A DNA stretch of 64,000 nucleotides from positions 1-64,000 of the forward strand of contig CBDULZ010000013.1 of NCBI GenBank assembly GCA_965368185.1. Reading direction: 5' to 3'. Shown here in pieces: positions 61,292 to 64,000 of the stretch (its first letter is position 1; each line of letters opens with the position of its first letter). The notes under the pieces are model-generated. The model saw nothing but the letters and a program-made list of their open reading frames with translations, was not told the DNA's origin and made no database searches. The position numbers and the translations under genes were made by a program. The DNA is from Kriegella sp965368185 (lineage in GTDB: Bacteria > Bacteroidota > Bacteroidia > Flavobacteriales > Flavobacteriaceae).

Positions 61292-62200
61292 CTAATCTGG
61301 AATGATAGCACTATAGCTATAACCAAAATTTGCAGGTAAAATAACGTGTCCTGCATCTAAAACAGTTCCATTGCTTGCTTGCCATCTCGCTGAATCACCA
61401 TTAGTGGAACCCTTTGGCAAAACAAAACTGGCCAAATCACTATTAACTTTAAAAGTATCCTCGCCAATGAACGTAAGCCCATCAGGCAAATGCACACGGG
61501 CTAGGCGGTTAGCAAGAAAGGCACTATGCCCAATGGATGTAAGCCCGACAGGCAAATCGATACTCGTTAAGCGGTTATCCCGAAAAGCACTAGCCTCAAT
61601 AGACGTAAGCCCATCGGGCAAATGTACACTGATTAGGAAGTTAACATTAAAAGCGCTCTCCTCTATGTTCGTAAGCCCAGCAGGCAAGGACACACCGGTT
61701 AGGCGGTTATTCTGAAAAGCAAAATCCCCAATGGAAGTAAGTCCTGCAGGCAAATCCACATGGGCTAGGCTGTTATCCCGAAAAGCACTACTCTCAATGG
61801 ACGTAAGCCCGGCAGGCAAAGTCACACTAGTTAGGTTGTTAGTTGCAAAAACATTCCTCTTAACGGACGTCAACCCTGCGGGCAAATCCACACTGATTAG
61901 TCTATTGTTCTGAAAAGCACCATCCCCAATGAACGTCAGCCCTGCAGGAAAATCTACACTGGCTAGGCTGTTATCTTGAAAAACATTCTCCCCAATGCCA
62001 GTTACTACTTGCCCGTCAAGTATCTCGGGGATAATAATATCGGGTTGATAATTATCCCCACTAGCGTCAGTAAGAGTCGAGGAAATAATTATACCATTTA
62101 CTACCGTCACATCAGTAGTTGTTAGGGTATGAGGTGTTTGCGAGTTGGCAACAAAGACGAGTGTAAATAAAACGATTGTACTTAATATAATTCTACGCAT
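61292..62200 (-). CDS. Leucine-rich-repeat (BspA-type) secreted protein
   Basis: A 302-residue secreted protein. After a signal peptide (to about ANSQ) it carries about eight LRR_5/BspA-type repeats of 23 residues (69 bases), each near GLTSIGDFAFQNNRLTGVSL with changes in the Phe, Asn and Leu frames. The last one ends in GEDTFKVNSDLASFVLPKGS, then a short tail to FGYSYSAIIPD. A C-terminal sorting domain is missing, so the gene may be truncated; family members are often longer. Such proteins bind surfaces or other proteins. It stands between two decayed mobile elements. Confidence 0.85.
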   Translation of the reverse strand: MRRIILSTIVLFTLVFVANSQTPHTLTTTDVTVVNGIIISSTLTDASGDNYQPDIIIPEILDGQVVTGIGENVFQDNSLASVDFPAGLTFIGDGAFQNNRLISVDLPAGLTSVKRNVFATNNLTSVTLPAGLTSIESSAFRDNSLAHVDLPAGLTSIGDFAFQNNRLTGVSLPAGLTNIEESAFNVNFLISVHLPDGLTSIEASAFRDNRLTSIDLPVGLTSIGHSAFLANRLARVHLPDGLTFIGEDTFKVNSDLASFVLPKGSTNGDSARWQASNGTVLDAGHVILPANFGYSYSAIIPD

Positions 62201-62330
62201 ATAATTTTTATAAGTTTAAATTCTTTAAATCAGGCTAATCTCTGTGTTTAATTAAATTGTCAGTTTTAAATTCATGTTTGGAGCTATTTTTAGCTAACGA
62301 TTCCTGTAAAATGCGTTTTAATCTAAAATT

Positions 62331-62376
62331 CCTTGAGGCTCTGGCTCGGGGATAGTCGGTTTCAAGAAATTCTTTA
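62331..62376 (+). repeat. Dispersed intergenic repeat, copy B
   Basis: Matches 2281-2326 at 36 of 46 positions in the same orientation. It ends 3 bases before an IS3-type left end, so the element may have inserted beside it. Confidence 0.6.
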
Positions 62377-62379
62377 ATG

Positions 62380-62518
62380 TGACCTCCTCCCGTTAAACCG
62401 GACAGTTTAAAAGTAGCGAATATCGGGCGAATAAATGTTTAACTTTAAACAACTATTTGCTTATGAAGCGATCAAAGTATTCGGAATCGCAGATTGTCTT
62501 TGCGATTTTGCCCACAAC
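62380..62518 (+). mobile_element. IS3-family end fragment with truncated orfA
   Basis: The sequence starts with TGACCTCCTCCCGTTAAACC followed by GGACAGTTT, the form of a Bacteroidetes IS3-family left inverted repeat, and 83 bases later ATG at 62463 opens MKRSKYSESQIVFAIL, the start of an IS3 OrfA. The match is lost after about 62518. No OrfB, no right end in the window. Confidence 0.75.
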
Positions 62519-62863
62519 AATAAAATGTCATAGTTGTCAATATCAGTATGGTTGAACTTTTTCCCATTTTTTTGCTGCTTACAACAATCGCATAGAATAC
62601 CAAATTGCTATATTCCTCTTTTGTAAGCAGTACGAATTTAACTTTTGCAAGAAACGGTAAAGTGCTTAAAACGTATCGATTAGTATATACCTCTTTCCAG
62701 AATGACCTCACCGATAGTTCACGAAATATCATAAATGACTAACGATTTTTCGTTAATCCTTGAAATATCGTACTCCCTTAAAACTGGATATACCTATATA
62801 AAATACTGATAATCAAATCATTATAATTTTTGGCACAACGATGGTATAACACTATCGGCAATA
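62519..62863. other. Region between the IS3 fragment and the OsmC gene
   Basis: 345 bases with no clear gene. A minus-strand frame opens at 62732 (MIFRELSVRSFWKEVY) and runs into the IS3 fragment (stop at 62472), so it may be the broken head of a gene hit by the element. The OsmC promoter probably lies at the right end. Confidence 0.35.
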
Positions 62864-63442
62864 ATGCCAAACAATTTAAATTTTATTAAAATGATTACTG
62901 AAGTAAACAAAAGAAACGGGGTAAATGTAGATCAATTAATGGCTACGGTAGAACATGTTCAAGCAGATCCAAGCTTGGGAAAATTCGAATTCAGGGCAAA
63001 AAACAATTGGATTGAAGGCGGTCATTGTGTATCGAGTGTAAAAGGTTTTTACGGGGTAGGTCAAGAAGATACCTCTCGTCAAGAAACTTTTACAATGGAA
63101 TGTGATCATCCTAACGTGTTGCTTGGAAATGATCAAGCCGCTACACCACCGGAAGTTGTGCTTCATGCCTTGGGTTCTTGTTTAACGGGCGCCATGGTCT
63201 ATCATGCAGCCGCAAATGGAATTGACATTGAAGGTGCCGAATCTTCTTTAGAAGGTGGCGTCGATCTACACGGTTTTTTAGGCCTGAGCACAGAGATAAG
63301 AAAAGGTTTTGATGGGGTTAAAGTCAGAATCAAGGTGAAGTCTGATGCCTCTGAGGAGCAATTACTGAACTTGGCCAAATTTTCTCCGGTATTTGACATG
63401 ATAACCAATCCTACTCCGGTTTCTATTGAAATCGTAAAGTAG
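62864..63442 (+). CDS. OsmC-family organic hydroperoxide protein
   Basis: A 192-residue OsmC/Ohr-fold protein. Marks of the family are RQETFTMECDHPNVLLGNDQ split around residue 80, TPPEVVLHALGSCLTGAMVY with Cys106 at the catalytic position, and the ending FSPVFDMITNPTPVSIEIV. A second cysteine for the thiol pair may be Cys55 or Cys80. The start at 62864 gives a nine-residue leader; Met10 (62891) is an alternative start that fits family length as well. It is followed by a strong terminator. Confidence 0.93.
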   Translation: MPNNLNFIKMITEVNKRNGVNVDQLMATVEHVQADPSLGKFEFRAKNNWIEGGHCVSSVKGFYGVGQEDTSRQETFTMECDHPNVLLGNDQAATPPEVVLHALGSCLTGAMVYHAAANGIDIEGAESSLEGGVDLHGFLGLSTEIRKGFDGVKVRIKVKSDASEEQLLNLAKFSPVFDMITNPTPVSIEIVK

Positions 63443-63449
63443 GCATGCT

Positions 63450-63485
63450 AAAAAAGGTCGCCTCGCACTGTGGGTGGCCTTTTTT
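63450..63485 (+). terminator. Rho-independent terminator after osmC
   Basis: AAAAAAGGTCGCC pairs with GGTGGCCTTTTTT through 13 pairs, including two G-U pairs, around a loop of about 10 bases, followed by a T tract, 7 bases after the stop. Confidence 0.85.
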
Positions 63486-63540
63486 GTTATTTAAGAGTTG
63501 GAAGACGGAACATGTGAAGCACAATGACAGAAATACCACT

Positions 63541-63606
63541 CATCGAGCGTCAAACATCAAACATCGAGCACCGAGCATCCAACACCAATCATCCAACATC
63601 CAGCAT
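63541..63606 (+). repeat. Heptanucleotide tandem repeat CAYCNAN
   Basis: Nine consecutive 7-base units (CATCGAG, CGTCAAA, CATCAAA, CATCGAG, CACCGAG, CATCCAA, CACCAAT, CATCCAA, CATCCAG) plus a partial CAT. It ends 3 bases before the start codon at 63610, so it forms the 5' leader of the next gene. Confidence 0.85.
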
Positions 63607-63609
63607 AAA

Positions 63610-64000
63610 ATGAACACCACAAAACATAGCGTCACAAATGCCAACAGGGCAACAGCGCAGATAGCCTATAAAACCAATGAGGTTTGCGTCATCTATCCCA
63701 TTACGCCATCTTCTGAAATGTCGGAATTGGTCGAGGAGTGGAGTGCGGAAAACCAAAAAAACAGATATGGGGGCGTACCTTCAGTTTTTGAAATGCAAAG
63801 CGAGGCCGGAGTGGCCGGAGCGCTACATGGTGCGCTACAAACGGGATCCTTGGCAACCACTTTTACGGCCTCCCAGGGCCTTTTGTTGATGCTGCCCAAT
63901 ATGTACAAAATAGCCGGCGAGCTGACTTCCAATGTAATTCATGTGGCAACACGTTCGGTCGCGACCCATGCATTATCGGTTTTTGGAGATCATAGTGATG
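63610..64000 (+). CDS. Pyruvate:ferredoxin (flavodoxin) oxidoreductase-like, 3' end outside window
   Basis: A partial gene of which 130 residues are visible. The ATG at 63610 is the only start with the family N-terminus: TTKHSVTNANRATAQIAYKT, the pyrimidine-binding-domain opening YPITPSSEMSELVEEW, VPSVFEMQSEAGVAGALHGA and TFTASQGLLLMLPNMYKIAG. This is the alpha/TPP-binding region of 2-oxoacid ferredoxin oxidoreductases (NifJ type), which make acetyl-CoA from pyruvate. The heptanucleotide repeat runs into its leader. The gene continues beyond base 64000. Confidence 0.9.
   Translation, partial: MNTTKHSVTNANRATAQIAYKTNEVCVIYPITPSSEMSELVEEWSAENQKNRYGGVPSVFEMQSEAGVAGALHGALQTGSLATTFTASQGLLLMLPNMYKIAGELTSNVIHVATRSVATHALSVFGDHSD

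Noticed and set aside
61371..61913. Plus-strand ORFs across the LRR gene
   Set aside because: They mirror the repeated DNA of the minus-strand gene and have no independent features.
62472..62732. 86-codon minus-strand ORF
   Set aside because: The C-terminal half reads through the IS3 fragment; at most a broken gene head, noted but not called.

Overview
The window looks like chromosome of a marine member of the Flavobacteriaceae (Bacteroidetes), in the neighbourhood of Zobellia, Maribacter or Arenibacter. The reasons are a SusC/SusD pair, sulfatases beside glycoside hydrolases, PadR/PspC/DUF2807 and DUF4870 proteins, Bacteroidetes-type -7 boxes (TAnnTTTG), few Shine-Dalgarno sequences, many lipoprotein signals of the form LxxSC, and the short intergenic palindromes common in these genomes. 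I recognise no rRNA, tRNA, CRISPR array or complete insertion sequence. Genus and database matches are inference; nothing was searched.

Layout. 1-6.4 kb: the 3' part of katG, an orphan C-terminal domain of a contractile-injection-system tape-measure protein, a PepSY membrane protein, a higBA toxin-antitoxin pair with its operator, and a K+/H+ antiporter. 6.6-18.7 kb: a run of same-strand genes for a sulfated, probably galactose- and fucose-type polysaccharide. It holds a sulfatase, three paralogous beta-propeller glycosidases (the third fused to a GH29-like domain), a Tat-exported Gfo/Idh/MocA oxidoreductase, a second sulfatase, a lipoprotein formylglycine-generating enzyme with both active-site cysteines, and galactokinase. 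18.8-28.8 kb: LytTR regulator, thioredoxin reductase, two tandem lipocalin-like paralogues, a SusC/SusD pair and a dipeptide epimerase with a PLP enzyme. 28.9-37.9 kb: PadR/PspC/DUF2807 envelope genes, ArsM-like methyltransferase, AIM24, DUF2461 and a class III nucleotide cyclase.

38-47.7 kb: an ECF sigma factor with a membrane partner, a histidine kinase with an NtrC-type regulator, two GreA/Rnk-like paralogues flanking glutamate dehydrogenase, a previously uncalled 48-residue four-cysteine ORF, an M81 lipoprotein and a Nudix hydrolase with a TTG start. 47.9-55.4 kb: amidohydrolase, PBP4-type carboxypeptidase, OxyR divergent from Dps, and a sigma-54 activator whose sensor is a cyclic-nucleotide domain. 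Just after the activator lie repeated operator-like boxes, a near-consensus -24/-12 promoter and a small ORF. 55.7-64 kb: mostly accessory and decaying DNA, with YdeI/AlkD-like genes, a dead PIN-type toxin-antitoxin pair, a decayed IS200/IS605 transposase, a leucine-rich-repeat protein, an IS3 end fragment, OsmC, a heptanucleotide tandem repeat and the start of a pyruvate:ferredoxin oxidoreductase-like gene.

How genes may work together (inference). The 6.6-18.7 kb locus should desulfate and trim an algal-type glycan outside the cytoplasm and feed galactose to GalK. KatG, OxyR, Dps, thioredoxin reductase and OsmC make a dispersed peroxide-defence theme. The cyclase could supply the ligand of the sigma-54 activator.
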